DNA from: an uncultured Porphyromonadaceae bacterium
GTDB lineage: Bacteria > Bacteroidota > Bacteroidia > Bacteroidales > Muribaculaceae
DNA: 64,000 nt
NCBI GenBank assembly: GCA_948467675.1
Contig: CAOKFI010000002.1
Location: 124,001-188,000 of the forward strand
Direction of reading: 5' to 3'
The position numbers and the translations under genes are program-made. Of the stretch, positions 8,254 through 18,117 are shown in pieces. The notes beneath the pieces were generated by a model. That model worked only from the letters and a program-made list of their open reading frames with translations, did not search any database and was not told where the DNA came from. Position 1 is the stretch's first letter. The number at the start of each line of letters is the position of its first letter.

Positions 8254-8697
8254 ATGGATCAAGTAAAAGTCAAGATAGTGAACCGGTCCGGCAATCAGGA
8301 GCCGGCCTATGCCACTCCGTCATCGGCCGGGATGGATGTACGTGCAAGCCTGAAGGACCCGATCGTGCTTCAGCCCATGGAGCGTGTTCTGGTGCCAACC
8401 GGACTCTATATAGAATTGCCGCAGGGCTATGAGTGTCAGCTCCGTCCGCGCAGCGGTCTGGCTCTTAAACACGGGATAACGCTGGTCAATACTCCCGGAA
8501 CTGTCGATGCCGACTATCGCGGAGAAATCGGGGTAATACTTATCAACCTGTCGGCGGAACCGTTTGTTATAAATGACGGGGAGCGTATCTGCCAGATGGT
8601 CGTGACGCGTTATTCGCGTGTGGAATGGGAGGCTGCCGATACGCTTGCCGACAGCGAACGCGGATCAGGCGGTTTCGGACATACCGGAGTGGGCTGA
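8254..8697 (+). CDS. dut: Deoxyuridine 5'-triphosphate nucleotidohydrolase (dUTPase)
   Basis: The enzyme hydrolyses dUTP to dUMP and pyrophosphate, limiting uracil in DNA and feeding dTMP synthesis. All five trimeric-dUTPase motifs are visible in the 147 residues: SSAGMDVRA (motif 1), RPRSGLALK (2), [16 protein letters not shown] (3, with the catalytic Asp), ERICQMV (4) and the C-terminal [10 protein letters not shown] arm (5). It is the first gene of a run of closely spaced genes encoding envelope proteins, an arrangement seen repeatedly in Bacteroidales. Confidence 0.95.
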   Translation: MDQVKVKIVNRSGNQEPAYATPSSAGMDVRASLKDPIVLQPMERVLVPTGLYIELPQGYECQLRPRSGLALKHGITLVNTPGTVDADYRGEIGVILINLSAEPFVINDGERICQMVVTRYSRVEWEAADTLADSERGSGGFGHTGVG

Positions 8698-8741
8698 TTA
8701 CGCCGCCGTTATTTTTTTGGAACAGATAGTATAGACAGCAA

Positions 8742-10514
8742 GTGAAAACCCGTACGTTTCGACATTTGGCATGGATGCCTATAGCCGCATTGCTGGCCAT
8801 GGCGCTTGTGGCTGTCGCCGCTGCAGAAGCGCGTACATCGCCTTCGGCATGGGATGATGCAGCGCGCCAGCGTAAGAGCGATTATATATTTATGGAGGGT
8901 ATGCGTCGCAATGCCATAGGAGAGCAGGATTCGTATTATGAGTTGCTCAACCGCGCTCATTCGCTCGATACGGCCGATACGCAGACCGGCTTTTATGTGG
9001 GTTATATGCAGGTGCTGATGGCGAATAACGATTCGGCTCTGTTCAGCAGGGGGTATGACCTTATAGACCGTCATTTCCGTGAGAATCCGTCGGATCTCTA
9101 TGCCACATACGTGTACGGCAATCTAAACGAGCATATAGGGCGCAAGTCCGATGCCTTGCATGTATGGGCAGTGCTCGACTCGCTTTATCCCGAACGTCCG
9201 GAGGTGACTCTGCGGTATGCCGAGGCATTGTCGATGACCGGCGATACGGCCGATCTGTCGCGTGCCATCTCCGTCTACGACCGTGTTGAGACCGGACAGG
9301 GCAAGAGCCTTCAGGTGTCGTCGCGCAAGATCCGGGCGTATCTCAGTTCCCGTGATACTACAGCGGTGATAGCCGAGCTTCATGATCTGATGAAGTCGTC
9401 GCCGCGCAGTTCGGAGTACCGGGTGTTTGTCGGCGATGTATATTCGATGTTCGGCAAGGGCGACAGCGCCCTATATTACTATAACCGTGCCTGCGAGGTT
9501 GACTCGACCAACGGTCTGGCGTATTATTCGAGGGCGAATTTCTATAAGAATACAGGCGACAGCGTGGGTTATGACCGCGAGGTGTTCAAGGCGCTCAAGC
9601 AGGATAATCTCGATCTGGATACCAAAATGCAGCTGCTCACCGGATATGTCAAGGAACTTTATTCGGACAGTATGCAGCATCCGCGTATCCAGGAGCTGTT
9701 CAAGGTGCTGATCGACCAGCATCCTCACGAGGTGGACATACACGATCTGTACAGCGCCTATTTCGTGGCTATAGAAAGATACGATTCGGCGGCCGAGCAG
9801 GTGGGGTATGCCATCGATATAGATCCGGCCGACGAGAACCGCTGGCGAATGCTGATGAGTCTTTATGCCCAGAGCGGCAACATGGACAAGGCCATCGCTA
9901 CGGGTGAGAACGCCATGCATTATCATCCCGACAGTCCGACCCTTTATCTGCTGACCGGTTCGGACTATGCGATGGAGCGTGACTTCGGCAAGGCGCAGGC
10001 CTATCTGCGGCGTTCGCTCGAACTGGCCGACTCACTCCAGCCCGACATGCGAAGCCAGATCCTCTGTTCGATAGGCGACGCCTACTATCAGGCCGAGCGC
10101 AGCGACAGTGCGTTCGTATATTATGATATGGCGCTGGAGGAGGATCCGGGGAATCTGCTGGCGCTGAACAACTGCGCCTACTATCTGGCCTGCGAGGGGC
10201 GCGATCTCGACCGGGCCGAGCGTTTGGCGGCACTGGTGGTGAAAGAACGGCCCGACGATGCGACGTCGCTCGATACTTACGCATGGGTGTTTTTCAAGAA
10301 AGGCGATTATGGTCTGGCCAAAGAGTATATAAAAGAGGCTCTGGAACATGCCGACAAGCCATCGGCTGAGATATATCATCATTCAGGCGACATATATTTC
10401 ATGGCCGGAGATCCCGACAAAGCCATAGAATACTGGAACAAGGCCGTAGAGCTCGAACCTGACAATGAACTTCTTCAACGCAAAGTGCGTCACAAGACAT
10501 ATTTCTACAAATGA
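8742..10514 (+). CDS. Exported tetratricopeptide-repeat protein
   Basis: A 590-residue protein with a GTG start at 8742 and a signal peptide (hydrophobic residues 10-28, ending AAAEA). Most of the chain is TPR helices. Clear repeat units include residues about 370-500 and GDIYFMAGDPDKAIEYWNKA near the C-terminus. TPR proteins act as scaffolds; the periplasmic location and conserved position between dut and the DUF4292 lipoprotein suggest an envelope-assembly role, but no specific partner is known. The stop overlaps the next start by ATGA. The earlier GTG is chosen because it gives the complete signal peptide. Confidence 0.8.
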   Translation: MKTRTFRHLAWMPIAALLAMALVAVAAAEARTSPSAWDDAARQRKSDYIFMEGMRRNAIGEQDSYYELLNRAHSLDTADTQTGFYVGYMQVLMANNDSALFSRGYDLIDRHFRENPSDLYATYVYGNLNEHIGRKSDALHVWAVLDSLYPERPEVTLRYAEALSMTGDTADLSRAISVYDRVETGQGKSLQVSSRKIRAYLSSRDTTAVIAELHDLMKSSPRSSEYRVFVGDVYSMFGKGDSALYYYNRACEVDSTNGLAYYSRANFYKNTGDSVGYDREVFKALKQDNLDLDTKMQLLTGYVKELYSDSMQHPRIQELFKVLIDQHPHEVDIHDLYSAYFVAIERYDSAAEQVGYAIDIDPADENRWRMLMSLYAQSGNMDKAIATGENAMHYHPDSPTLYLLTGSDYAMERDFGKAQAYLRRSLELADSLQPDMRSQILCSIGDAYYQAERSDSAFVYYDMALEEDPGNLLALNNCAYYLACEGRDLDRAERLAALVVKERPDDATSLDTYAWVFFKKGDYGLAKEYIKEALEHADKPSAEIYHHSGDIYFMAGDPDKAIEYWNKAVELEPDNELLQRKVRHKTYFYK

Positions 10515-11134
10515 AAGATAGAAAGCGATATATATATTGGCTGACGGTATGCGTCTTTGCCGTATGCCTGCTGGTGTCGGGCGGCTGCCGGTCGGCCAAG
10601 ACGTCTGTAATGCCGGAGCAGGATAACCGGTGGTCTGATCTGTATGTACCTGTAAAACTGGAACTGACAGAACCTTCGCGTATGTCGATTTCAGGAAGAG
10701 CCACGATAGTGCGGGATAAAAGCATATACCTGTCTCTGCGCATGATCGGGATGGAGGTGGCTACGGTTTATGTAGATGCAGACTCCATATTCGCGACCGA
10801 GAAGATGCACAGGCAGATGCTTGCCGTGGGATTCGACCGTGCCTTGGGAAAACGTCTGACAGTAGGAGAACTTCAGGATCTGCTGCTCGGAGAGCCTGGC
10901 GCTCCGGTAGGAAAACTGCCGAAAGCCCTGTCATATACAGCCGATAGTCAGGATGACGGCAATGTTGTGGTGAATCTCAGAATCACATCCGGGCGAAAGG
11001 TATATTCCGGCCGGCTGATATGGGATATGGGATCGGCGCAGTACGATACCGGCTCGCCACGTCAATGGCGGCGTCCGGCTGACTATACGGTCATCGACAT
11101 ATCGAAGCTGCTGCGGTTGCTGGAATCTGTCTGA
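10511..11134 (+). CDS. DUF4292 envelope lipoprotein
   Basis: This 207-residue protein starts with a membrane-targeting segment (residues 8-24) followed by SGGC, a probable lipobox with Cys26. The body matches the DUF4292 family, LolB/LolA-like beta proteins found next to EnvC-type genes in Bacteroidetes; GRATIVRDKSIYLSLRMIGMEVA is the characteristic central region. The fold similarity to lipoprotein-carrier proteins suggests a role in lipid or lipoprotein handling in the periplasm, which is inference. It is translationally coupled to the TPR gene (4 nt overlap) and precedes envC by 36 bp. Confidence 0.75.
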   Translation: MKDRKRYIYWLTVCVFAVCLLVSGGCRSAKTSVMPEQDNRWSDLYVPVKLELTEPSRMSISGRATIVRDKSIYLSLRMIGMEVATVYVDADSIFATEKMHRQMLAVGFDRALGKRLTVGELQDLLLGEPGAPVGKLPKALSYTADSQDDGNVVVNLRITSGRKVYSGRLIWDMGSAQYDTGSPRQWRRPADYTVIDISKLLRLLESV

Positions 11135-11170
11135 CTCATATCTGGACCACTCACAATCAAGATCACATAT

Positions 11171-12475
11171 ATGCCACGAATACTCCTTATATTGCTTACG
11201 GTCCTGACGGTTCTTGCCGCCACGGCCGCCAGGCCGCGCACCCAGCGCAATGTGCGTCAGCAGCGCCAGCAGACAACAGAGCAGATCAAGGAGACCAACC
11301 GGCGTATACAACAGAATACGAAAGAGACCGAGCGTCAGCTGAACCAGCTCAATCTTCTGTCGGCCCGGATACGCGAGACAAACCGCGATATCGCCGCGAT
11401 GCAGAAGTCGCTTGACTCGATCAACAGTGCCGTGACCGGACTGACCGATTCCATAGCCGCACTCGACAGTCATCTGGAGCAGTTGCGCCGGAAGTATGCC
11501 ACGGCGGTGAAGAAGATGCACGGCAACCGCAATGCGGTAAATAAACTGGCGTTTATGTTTGCGTCGGAATCCGTGTCGCAGGCATATCGGCGCATGAGGT
11601 ATCTGGAGCAGTATTCGAGATGGCGCCAGCGCAAGACCGACGAGATTGCCGCTACGGTAAAGACTCTCGACATCAAACGCGCCGAACTCGATGAGAAGCG
11701 GCGCCAGCAGGCCCGGGCTGTGGAGCGTCTTGCCGAAGCACGTTCTGAACTCGGCAAACAGAAGGAATCGACCGATAAGCTCGTTGCCGGACTCAAGAAG
11801 GAGGGGCGGTCGCTCAAAACGTTGCTGAAAGAAAAAGAAAAAGAGGCCAAGCGGCTCGATGCGGAGCTGGAGCGTCTTATAGCGGAAGAGGCGCGCAAGC
11901 AGCGCGAGGAGGAGGAACGGCGCAAGCGTGAGGCCCAGGCAGCCGCGGCGGCTGAAAAAAATAAGCCGGATGGCGGCAAGGCAGAGAAAAAGGCTAAGGT
12001 CAAACCCGTGCCGCGTCCGACCAAGGAGGCTCCCGACGACAAGGCGTATGCCGCTCTGTCGGGGTCGTTCGAGCAGAACAAGGGGCGTCTGCCGTATCCG
12101 GTCGCCGGGCGGTACTCTGTCGTACGTCCGTTCGGCCGCACGACTCATCCTGATCTTCCGCATGTGCAGGTCGACAATTCAGGTATCGACATAGAGGTCA
12201 GTCCCGGAACCGCTGTGCGTGCGGTATTCGACGGCAAGGTGTCGGAGATATTCAAACTTGCGGGATTCGAGACTATAGTCATGGTGCGCCACGGCCGCTA
12301 TCTGACCATTTATGCCAATGTGGACGGTATCACAGTGAAGAAAGGCGACGAGGTCAAGGCGGGCATGACCATAGGCAAGGTTTATGCCGATCCGTCCGAC
12401 AACAACCGTTCGGTGCTCCACTTCGAGATACGTGAGGAACGCAAGAAACTCGATCCGCAACTCTGGCTCAAATGA
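11171..12475 (+). CDS. envC: Murein hydrolase activator EnvC-like protein (degenerate LytM/M23 domain)
   Basis: The 434-residue product has a signal peptide (residues 1-20), a long coiled coil (about 22-290, very rich in Arg, Glu, Gln and Lys) and a C-terminal LytM/M23 domain (about 305-434). The zinc-binding residues are largely lost: the usual HxxGxD is NSGID, the HxH motif is VLHFE with only one His, and the central His-Gly region reads RHGRYLTIYANV. This is the pattern of EnvC proteins, which do not cut peptidoglycan but switch on amidases at the division site. It follows the DUF4292 gene and overlaps the flippase gene by ATGA. Confidence 0.85.
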   Translation: MPRILLILLTVLTVLAATAARPRTQRNVRQQRQQTTEQIKETNRRIQQNTKETERQLNQLNLLSARIRETNRDIAAMQKSLDSINSAVTGLTDSIAALDSHLEQLRRKYATAVKKMHGNRNAVNKLAFMFASESVSQAYRRMRYLEQYSRWRQRKTDEIAATVKTLDIKRAELDEKRRQQARAVERLAEARSELGKQKESTDKLVAGLKKEGRSLKTLLKEKEKEAKRLDAELERLIAEEARKQREEEERRKREAQAAAAAEKNKPDGGKAEKKAKVKPVPRPTKEAPDDKAYAALSGSFEQNKGRLPYPVAGRYSVVRPFGRTTHPDLPHVQVDNSGIDIEVSPGTAVRAVFDGKVSEIFKLAGFETIVMVRHGRYLTIYANVDGITVKKGDEVKAGMTIGKVYADPSDNNRSVLHFEIREERKKLDPQLWLK

Positions 12476-13905
12476 GGGCTGTAGCAAAACCACGCAGCGA
12501 GTTGTCGCGTCAGGTCGTCAAGGCCATGGGGCTGTTCGGCGGTGTGCAGTCGGCAACCATATTGTGCGGTATCGTGCGTGTCAAGCTGGTGGCTATGTGG
12601 ATAGGCGCCGCCGGAGTCGGTATTTTCGGACTTTACAACACCGCCATAGATATGATCGGGGCAATAACGCAGCTGAGCCTGCGCAACAGTGCCGTACGCG
12701 ATATCACATCGGCACGCGGTGCTGATGCTCTTGCGGTGATGGTCACGGTTGTGCGCCGCTGGGCGTGGGCGCTCGGACTTGCCGGCGCGTTGCTGACTCT
12801 GGTTCTGTCGCCGGTTCTGAGCCGTACGACGTTCGGCGATGAAAGCCATGCCTGGGGCTTCATGCTTGTGTCGGTGGCGGTGCTCATCCAGTCGGTGTGC
12901 GGCGGCGAAGCCGCCATATTGCAGGGGATGGGGCTTCTGAAGCGTCTTGCCAACGCCTATACGTGGAGTGTTGTTATCGGGCTCGTGGTGTCGGTGCCTA
13001 TGTACCGTATATGGGGCGAGGCGAGTATCGTTCCCTCGATCGTGGTCTATAATGTGGCCATGTTCATGACCGTGATGCTTATGCGAGACCGCGCTCTCCG
13101 CCCTAAGGAGCCGGTGACATGGCGCCGTACGGTCGCTGACGGCCGTGGATTCGCGGTGCTTGGAGCCTATATGACGGTCTCGACATTCGTCACATATCTG
13201 ATGAGCTACGCGTTCATGTCGTATCTCAATGTATGGGCCGATGCCGATACGCTCGGTTATTACCAGTCGGGATATACGCTCGTGAACCGTTATGTGGGGC
13301 TGGTGTTCACCGCTATTGCCGTAGAGTATTATCCGCGTCTGTCGCGTAGTATCGGTTCCGACCGGCGCACCGGCACCATAGTGTCGCACGAGCTGACGAT
13401 AGTGATGTGGGTGCTGATGCCTGTCGTCGCAGTCTTCATAGCCGCCGACAGGCTTATTGTGGAACTACTGTATACGTCTGATTTCCTGGTTGTGCTTCCG
13501 TATATCACATGGGCTATGGCCGGTATAGTGTTGCGCGGAGTGTCGTGGTGCATGGCGTTTGTGATTCTTGCCCGTGGCGACGGACACACGTTTCTGGTCA
13601 CAGAAGTCACGAGCGGAGCTGTAGGGCTCGTGCTCAATATCCTGGGTTTCCATTTTTATGGCTTTACCGGTCTCGGAGTGTCGTATGCCTTGTGGTATGC
13701 GGTCTATACAGCGATAATATGGTATGTGTACCGTTACCGTTACGGTCTTCGTCTGGGGCGTGGGGTATGGCCGCTGGCAGTGTCGGCACTGTGTGTTACC
13801 GTAGGTTGTATAGTGGCCCGCAACAGTCTCGGCTGGTGGTGGCTTGCCGCTCTGGCGGGCATGTCGATGCTTTACGGAACCATCCGGTACGTATTCCGCC
13901 GCTGA
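12472..13905 (+). CDS. Wzx-type polysaccharide/oligosaccharide flippase
   Basis: A 477-residue integral membrane protein with about 12-14 hydrophobic segments, belonging to the MATE-like polysaccharide exporter superfamily. The N-terminus (VKAMGLFGGVQSATILCGIVR) resembles WzxE/O-antigen translocases, which flip undecaprenyl-linked oligosaccharides across the inner membrane. It is the last gene of the dut-TPR-DUF4292-envC run, with a 4 nt overlap, so it may handle a glycolipid precursor of the envelope. The gene converges on the TPM-domain gene, 8 bp away. The substrate is unknown. Confidence 0.8.
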   Translation: MRAVAKPRSELSRQVVKAMGLFGGVQSATILCGIVRVKLVAMWIGAAGVGIFGLYNTAIDMIGAITQLSLRNSAVRDITSARGADALAVMVTVVRRWAWALGLAGALLTLVLSPVLSRTTFGDESHAWGFMLVSVAVLIQSVCGGEAAILQGMGLLKRLANAYTWSVVIGLVVSVPMYRIWGEASIVPSIVVYNVAMFMTVMLMRDRALRPKEPVTWRRTVADGRGFAVLGAYMTVSTFVTYLMSYAFMSYLNVWADADTLGYYQSGYTLVNRYVGLVFTAIAVEYYPRLSRSIGSDRRTGTIVSHELTIVMWVLMPVVAVFIAADRLIVELLYTSDFLVVLPYITWAMAGIVLRGVSWCMAFVILARGDGHTFLVTEVTSGAVGLVLNILGFHFYGFTGLGVSYALWYAVYTAIIWYVYRYRYGLRLGRGVWPLAVSALCVTVGCIVARNSLGWWWLAALAGMSMLYGTIRYVFRR

Positions 13906-13913
13906 TACGTAGC

Positions 13914-15161
13914 CTACCAGCCTCCGCTTGCGCCTCCGCCACCGGTCATGCCTCCACCGAAACTGCCGCCGGAGAAACCTCCGCCACCGCCGAGCCGGCC
14001 ACCGCCGCCTGCGATGACTACCGGAGCCGCCAGTTTGGCGATGTTGTAGCGTTTCTGCGTGCGGTTGCGGCAGTTATGACATTCGTATTCCTTGATGCCA
14101 TAGCCTTCGGTGACGGTAGTAGGCTGTGCTATGATGCGGTCGGTACGCAAAGTGCAGGCTCGTGCATGGCATACCGGACATACGGTGTATGACGATGATT
14201 TGTTGACGTAGGGGAGTATGTCGGTCTCGCCGCACTGCTGACAGAGCCATACATCATAATCGACCGAGTTGATGCGCTCCTCGGTGTCCTGCGCCGGTGT
14301 AAGGTAGAAGTTGTCGTGTTCTTCATCGACAAGATTCATGGAGTGTCCGCAGTTGGGGCACATGCGCTTTTCGCGACGGAGTCTGCGCAACATCAGCCGC
14401 AGCGGGATATATACTATCAACGGGGCTCCGAGAGCCAGGAAGGTGATTATGAGTGTCGGGACGGACAGTCGGTCGAGTTTCTGATAGCGGTCGAACCGAT
14501 CCATGCGGCGTGTGGAGACTACCTCTCTGATAAACAATATGAGAATAATGAGCGTAAGCACTCCGGCCCATATCAGAAACAGGGCGAACAGATCCGGTTC
14601 ATCCTGTCCGGCGTCGGCGTCGTTGGCATATTTTGACATGAGTTCTTCCCGCGCTTCCGGCGATGTGATGGCTTGTGCAAGCTGGCTGACCGCCTCGACA
14701 GTGCCTCCATCATAGTCGCCTTCGCGAAACCGCGGCGCCATGGCGTGGCGTATGATCTTTCCTGCGAGAATGTCGGGCACCGTGCCTTCCATGCCGTAGC
14801 CGGTACGTATTACAGCCTTTCGCTGATCCTTGACTATGAGCAACAGCAATCCGTTGTCCTTGTCTTTCTTGCCGATTCCCCATGAAGAAAACAGGTCGGT
14901 CGCGAAGCGGTCTATATCGGTGTCTGGCGAAATATCGTCGATGGCAACGACAACGACTTCGGCCGATGTTGCGTCCCATACGGACTTCAGGCTGCTGTCG
15001 ATACCGGCGGCAGCTTCCGGCGACAGGATTCCGTCGGGGTTGGATACGTAGCGGTTGCGGTCGGCGAGGTGTACGTTCGGTACCTGGTCGACGGTATAAG
15101 TTGTGGCAGTTGCAGCCAATACGGCTGTCAACAGCACGATGAGAATCGATATTCTTTTCAT
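13914..15161 (-). CDS. TPM-domain membrane protein with zinc ribbons
   Basis: The 415-residue protein has a signal peptide (1-20), a TPM domain at about 35-170 (YVSNPDGILSP, VVVVAIDD, GKKDKDNGLLLLIV, RTGYGMEG), transmembrane helices at about 191-212 and 235-255, then four CxxC pairs (268/271, 307/310, 328/331, 361/364), enough for two zinc ribbons. It ends in a Gly-rich tail (GGGGGFSGGSFGGG). TPM domains act as phosphatases or in photosystem and membrane-protein turnover. The Gly-rich tail is common in this family (YgcG), but the double zinc ribbon is not. It lies 22 bp downstream of dgt and probably shares its transcript. Function unknown. Confidence 0.7.
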   Translation of the reverse strand: MKRISILIVLLTAVLAATATTYTVDQVPNVHLADRNRYVSNPDGILSPEAAAGIDSSLKSVWDATSAEVVVVAIDDISPDTDIDRFATDLFSSWGIGKKDKDNGLLLLIVKDQRKAVIRTGYGMEGTVPDILAGKIIRHAMAPRFREGDYDGGTVEAVSQLAQAITSPEAREELMSKYANDADAGQDEPDLFALFLIWAGVLTLIILILFIREVVSTRRMDRFDRYQKLDRLSVPTLIITFLALGAPLIVYIPLRLMLRRLRREKRMCPNCGHSMNLVDEEHDNFYLTPAQDTEERINSVDYDVWLCQQCGETDILPYVNKSSSYTVCPVCHARACTLRTDRIIAQPTTVTEGYGIKEYECHNCRNRTQKRYNIAKLAAPVVIAGGGGRLGGGGGFSGGSFGGGMTGGGGASGGW

Positions 15162-15183
15162 GAGGCAGACAGTATGTCGTGGA

Positions 15184-16536
15184 TTAAACAGCCGGAAGGC
15201 TCATGCCGTTCAGTTTCCGGTAGAGGTCGAGGGCATATACGTCGGTCATAGCCGATATGTGGTCTATTACGGCCTGTACTTTTCCGAAAAGCGATGAGGC
15301 CGAGACGTCGTATTGCTGCGGCACTTTTGACAGCAGCAACTGTGAATAGTTGAGATGTGGAAAGCGTACTGCATGGATGAGTTTCTCGAGCAGGAACGAG
15401 ATTATTCGGTTGCCGGCGAGTTCAATCTCGACCACGTCGCTTGCCCGGTACAGACGGGCCCATGACATTTCGTTGCACCGTGCGTAACCTTCGCGTTCGA
15501 GCTGCGGCACGTGGTCGAGCAGAGTGCCGGAAAACTCGCCTGCGAGTATGGCTTCTTCGTTGGCTATAAACGCCTCGGCACACCGGTTGACCAGAGTGCC
15601 GATCACGCATGAACGCAGATAGCCGATTTTTTCGTTCGGATCATCGACTCCGGACATTATGCGGCGGATATGCTCCTGGCGCTGTTCGTTGAAGAATCCG
15701 AGAAACAGATCGATGACTTCCGCTGTGGTGAGAATACGCAGTTTATGGGCGTCCTCGATGTCCATGATCTCGTAGCATATATCGTCGGCTGCTTCGACGA
15801 GGTATACCAGCGGGTGCCGGCAATAGCTTACCGCGCCGGTGTCGGCTTCGTTACGGCGTATCAGACCTACTTCATCGGCTACTTTGATGAAATCGTCGGT
15901 CTCGGATGTGAAAAATCCGAATTTGTTGGCTTTTACAGCCATCTGTGAACTGTATGGATATTTGACTATCGAAGCCAGGGTGGAGTAGGTCATTGCGAAT
16001 CCTCCCGGCCGGCGTCCGTTGAACTGGTGTGTCAGTACGCGGAACGCGTTGGCATTTCCCTCGAAACGGGTCAGGTCTGTCCACTGTTCGGGAGTCAGCT
16101 GGTCTTTCAGGATCAGGCCTGCTCCTTCGGAGAAGAATGTCGATATGGCTTTTTCTCCGGAATGTCCGAACGGGGGGTTCCCGAGGTCATGAGCCAGGCA
16201 TGCGGCCGCCACGATGTCGCCAATGTCGAGCAGTTTGTCGGCCCATGGTTCCGTGGCGTATTTCACGGATAGCGCACGGCTTGTCTCGCGGGCCATAGAC
16301 CGTCCTACGCATGCGACTTCAATACTGTGTGTCAGTCGGTTGTGGACGAATATGCTGCCGGGGAGCGGAAATACCTGCGTTTTATTCTGAAGGCGCCTGA
16401 ACGGCGACGAGAATACGAGGCGGTCGTAGTCGCGCTGGAAATCGCTACGTGATCCCTGGCGGGGATCGTGGTAGTTCTCAAGGCCGAAACGCTTGTCGCA
16501 TATCAGCCGGTCCCAGTGCATTGTGGAGGAGGTCAT
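15184..16536 (-). CDS. dgt: Deoxyguanosinetriphosphate triphosphohydrolase-like protein
   Basis: The enzyme cleaves dGTP (or other dNTPs) to the deoxynucleoside and triphosphate, adjusting dNTP pools. The 450-residue product has the HD-domain metal ligands: H70 in RLTHSIEV, then H116-D117 in CLAHDLGNPPFGHSGE, with a further Asp downstream (VEAADDICY). RRLQNKTQVFPL near the N-terminus is typical of dGTPases. The family splits into several types by length; this one is the medium-length Bacteroidetes form. It diverges from tyrS and precedes the TPM gene. Confidence 0.9.
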   Translation of the reverse strand: MTSSTMHWDRLICDKRFGLENYHDPRQGSRSDFQRDYDRLVFSSPFRRLQNKTQVFPLPGSIFVHNRLTHSIEVACVGRSMARETSRALSVKYATEPWADKLLDIGDIVAAACLAHDLGNPPFGHSGEKAISTFFSEGAGLILKDQLTPEQWTDLTRFEGNANAFRVLTHQFNGRRPGGFAMTYSTLASIVKYPYSSQMAVKANKFGFFTSETDDFIKVADEVGLIRRNEADTGAVSYCRHPLVYLVEAADDICYEIMDIEDAHKLRILTTAEVIDLFLGFFNEQRQEHIRRIMSGVDDPNEKIGYLRSCVIGTLVNRCAEAFIANEEAILAGEFSGTLLDHVPQLEREGYARCNEMSWARLYRASDVVEIELAGNRIISFLLEKLIHAVRFPHLNYSQLLLSKVPQQYDVSASSLFGKVQAVIDHISAMTDVYALDLYRKLNGMSLPAV

Positions 16537-16594
16537 TATCGTATATAATTCTAAGGTTCAAGACTAAAATTACCACGAAGATACAAAGTTTTTG

Positions 16595-16602
16595 TAACTT
16601 TG
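16595..16602 (+). promoter_or_regulatory. Promoter -7 element of tyrS
   Basis: TAACTTTG followed by CGG, identical to the hflX element, 41 bp before the start codon. No good TTTG lies at the expected -33 position. Confidence 0.55.
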
Positions 16603-16643
16603 CGGTCTGTTTAACCAATTTATAGATTACAACAAATTATCCG

Positions 16644-17939
16644 ATGGACTTTATCGAAGAACTTACATGGCGCGGTATGATCCACAACGTCATGCCCGGA
16701 ACCGACGAACAACTCAAGAAAGAGATGACTACGGCCTATCTCGGTATAGATCCTACGGCCGACTCACTCCATATAGGACACCTTGTAGGTGTGATGATTC
16801 TCAAACATTTCCAGCGTGCCGGCCATAAACCGCTCGCGCTTATCGGCGGAGCTACCGGCATGATCGGCGATCCTTCGATGAAGAGCCAGGAGCGCAAACT
16901 GATAGATGAGGATACATTGCGTCATAATCAGGAGGCAATCAAGAAGCAGTTGGCCAAGTTTCTGGATTTCGACAGCGATGCGGCCAATGCCGCCGAGCTT
17001 GTCAACAACTACGACTGGATGAAAGACTACGGATTTCTGAATTTCATCCGCGATATCGGCAAGCATATCACAGTCAACTATATGATGGCAAAGGATTCGG
17101 TAAAGAAGCGTCTGAGCGGTGAGTCTCAGCAGGGCATGTCGTTTACCGAGTTCTCGTATCAGCTGTTGCAGGGATACGATTTCCTGTATCTCTACCGCAA
17201 CAAGAACTGCCGTCTGCAGCTCGGCGGTTCCGACCAGTGGGGCAACATCACTACCGGGACGGAGCTTATACGCCGTACCGAGGGCGGCGAGGCATACGCT
17301 CTCACATGTCCGCTGATCACCAAGGCCGACGGAGGCAAATTCGGAAAGACCGAGAGCGGCAACGTATGGCTCGACCGCCGTTATACCTCGCCTTACAAGT
17401 TTTATCAGTTCTGGCTGAATGTGAGCGATGCCGATGCCGAGAAATACATCAAGATCTTCACTACCCTCTCTCGCGAGGAGGTGGAGGGGCTCGTTGCCCA
17501 GCAGGCCGAGGATCCCGGACAGCGTCCGCTGCAGAAACGGTTAGCCCGCGAGATCACTATCATGGTGCATTCGGAGGAGGATTACAACGCCGCAGTAGAG
17601 GCTTCGCAGATCCTGTTCAGCAACAAAGCGTCGGAAGCGCTTCACAATCTCGACGAGGCTACGCTTCTCGATGTGATGGAGGGTGTGCCGCAGTTTGAGA
17701 TCGCTCTTGACGATGTACGATCAGGAGAGGTAAAACTCGGAGACCTGCTTGTGGAGAAAGCCCCTGTATTCCCGTCGAAGGGTGAGCTGCGTAAGCTCGC
17801 GCAGCAGGGTGGCCTGTCGGTTAACAAGGAGAAGATGGCCGATATAAATGTGCCGGTTACAGCCGATATGCTTCTCAACGATCGCTATATTCTGGTGCAG
17901 AAAGGCAAGAAAAACTACTTTCTGCTTATAGCCCGTTGA
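16644..17939 (+). CDS. tyrS: Tyrosyl-tRNA synthetase
   Basis: The 431-residue enzyme charges tRNA-Tyr. Class I signatures are present: HIGH at residues 43-46 (SLHIGHLVG) and KFGKT as the bacterial form of KMSKS. The tyrosine-binding region includes GGSDQWGN. The C-terminal 80 residues form an S4 RNA-binding domain ([18 protein letters not shown]). Length and layout match bacterial TyrRS of the short-insert type. It is preceded by its own -7 element and followed by a weak stem (ACGGC/GCCGT at 17945-17966). Confidence 0.97.
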   Translation: MDFIEELTWRGMIHNVMPGTDEQLKKEMTTAYLGIDPTADSLHIGHLVGVMILKHFQRAGHKPLALIGGATGMIGDPSMKSQERKLIDEDTLRHNQEAIKKQLAKFLDFDSDAANAAELVNNYDWMKDYGFLNFIRDIGKHITVNYMMAKDSVKKRLSGESQQGMSFTEFSYQLLQGYDFLYLYRNKNCRLQLGGSDQWGNITTGTELIRRTEGGEAYALTCPLITKADGGKFGKTESGNVWLDRRYTSPYKFYQFWLNVSDADAEKYIKIFTTLSREEVEGLVAQQAEDPGQRPLQKRLAREITIMVHSEEDYNAAVEASQILFSNKASEALHNLDEATLLDVMEGVPQFEIALDDVRSGEVKLGDLLVEKAPVFPSKGELRKLAQQGGLSVNKEKMADINVPVTADMLLNDRYILVQKGKKNYFLLIAR

Positions 17940-17968
17940 AGCAAAACGGCGATAAATCAGCCGTCGCT

Positions 17969-18000
17969 ATTGCGCAAATGAAATAAACTGCTTAACTTTG
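17969..18000 (+). promoter_or_regulatory. Promoter of tRNA-Gln
   Basis: ATTG at 17969-17972, a 20 bp spacer and TAACTTTG at 17993-18000. The tRNA begins about 40 nt after the predicted start point. Confidence 0.65.
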
Positions 18001-18046
18001 CAGCGCTTTAGGCTGCGGTAGTCCCGCCGCTTGGGCACATAAGGAT

Positions 18047-18117
18047 TGTCTTATGGTGTAATGGTAGCACTGCAGTTTTTGGTTCTGCCTGTCTAGGTTC
18101 GAATCCTGGTAAGACAA
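18047..18117 (+). tRNA. tRNA-Gln (anticodon TTG)
   Basis: A 7 bp acceptor stem (TGTCTTA with TAAGACA), the D arm AATGGTAGCA, anticodon TTG at 18079-18081 and the T arm GGTTCGAATCC fold normally. The discriminator base is A and no CCA is encoded. The closing pair of the anticodon stem is T-T. Confidence 0.95.
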
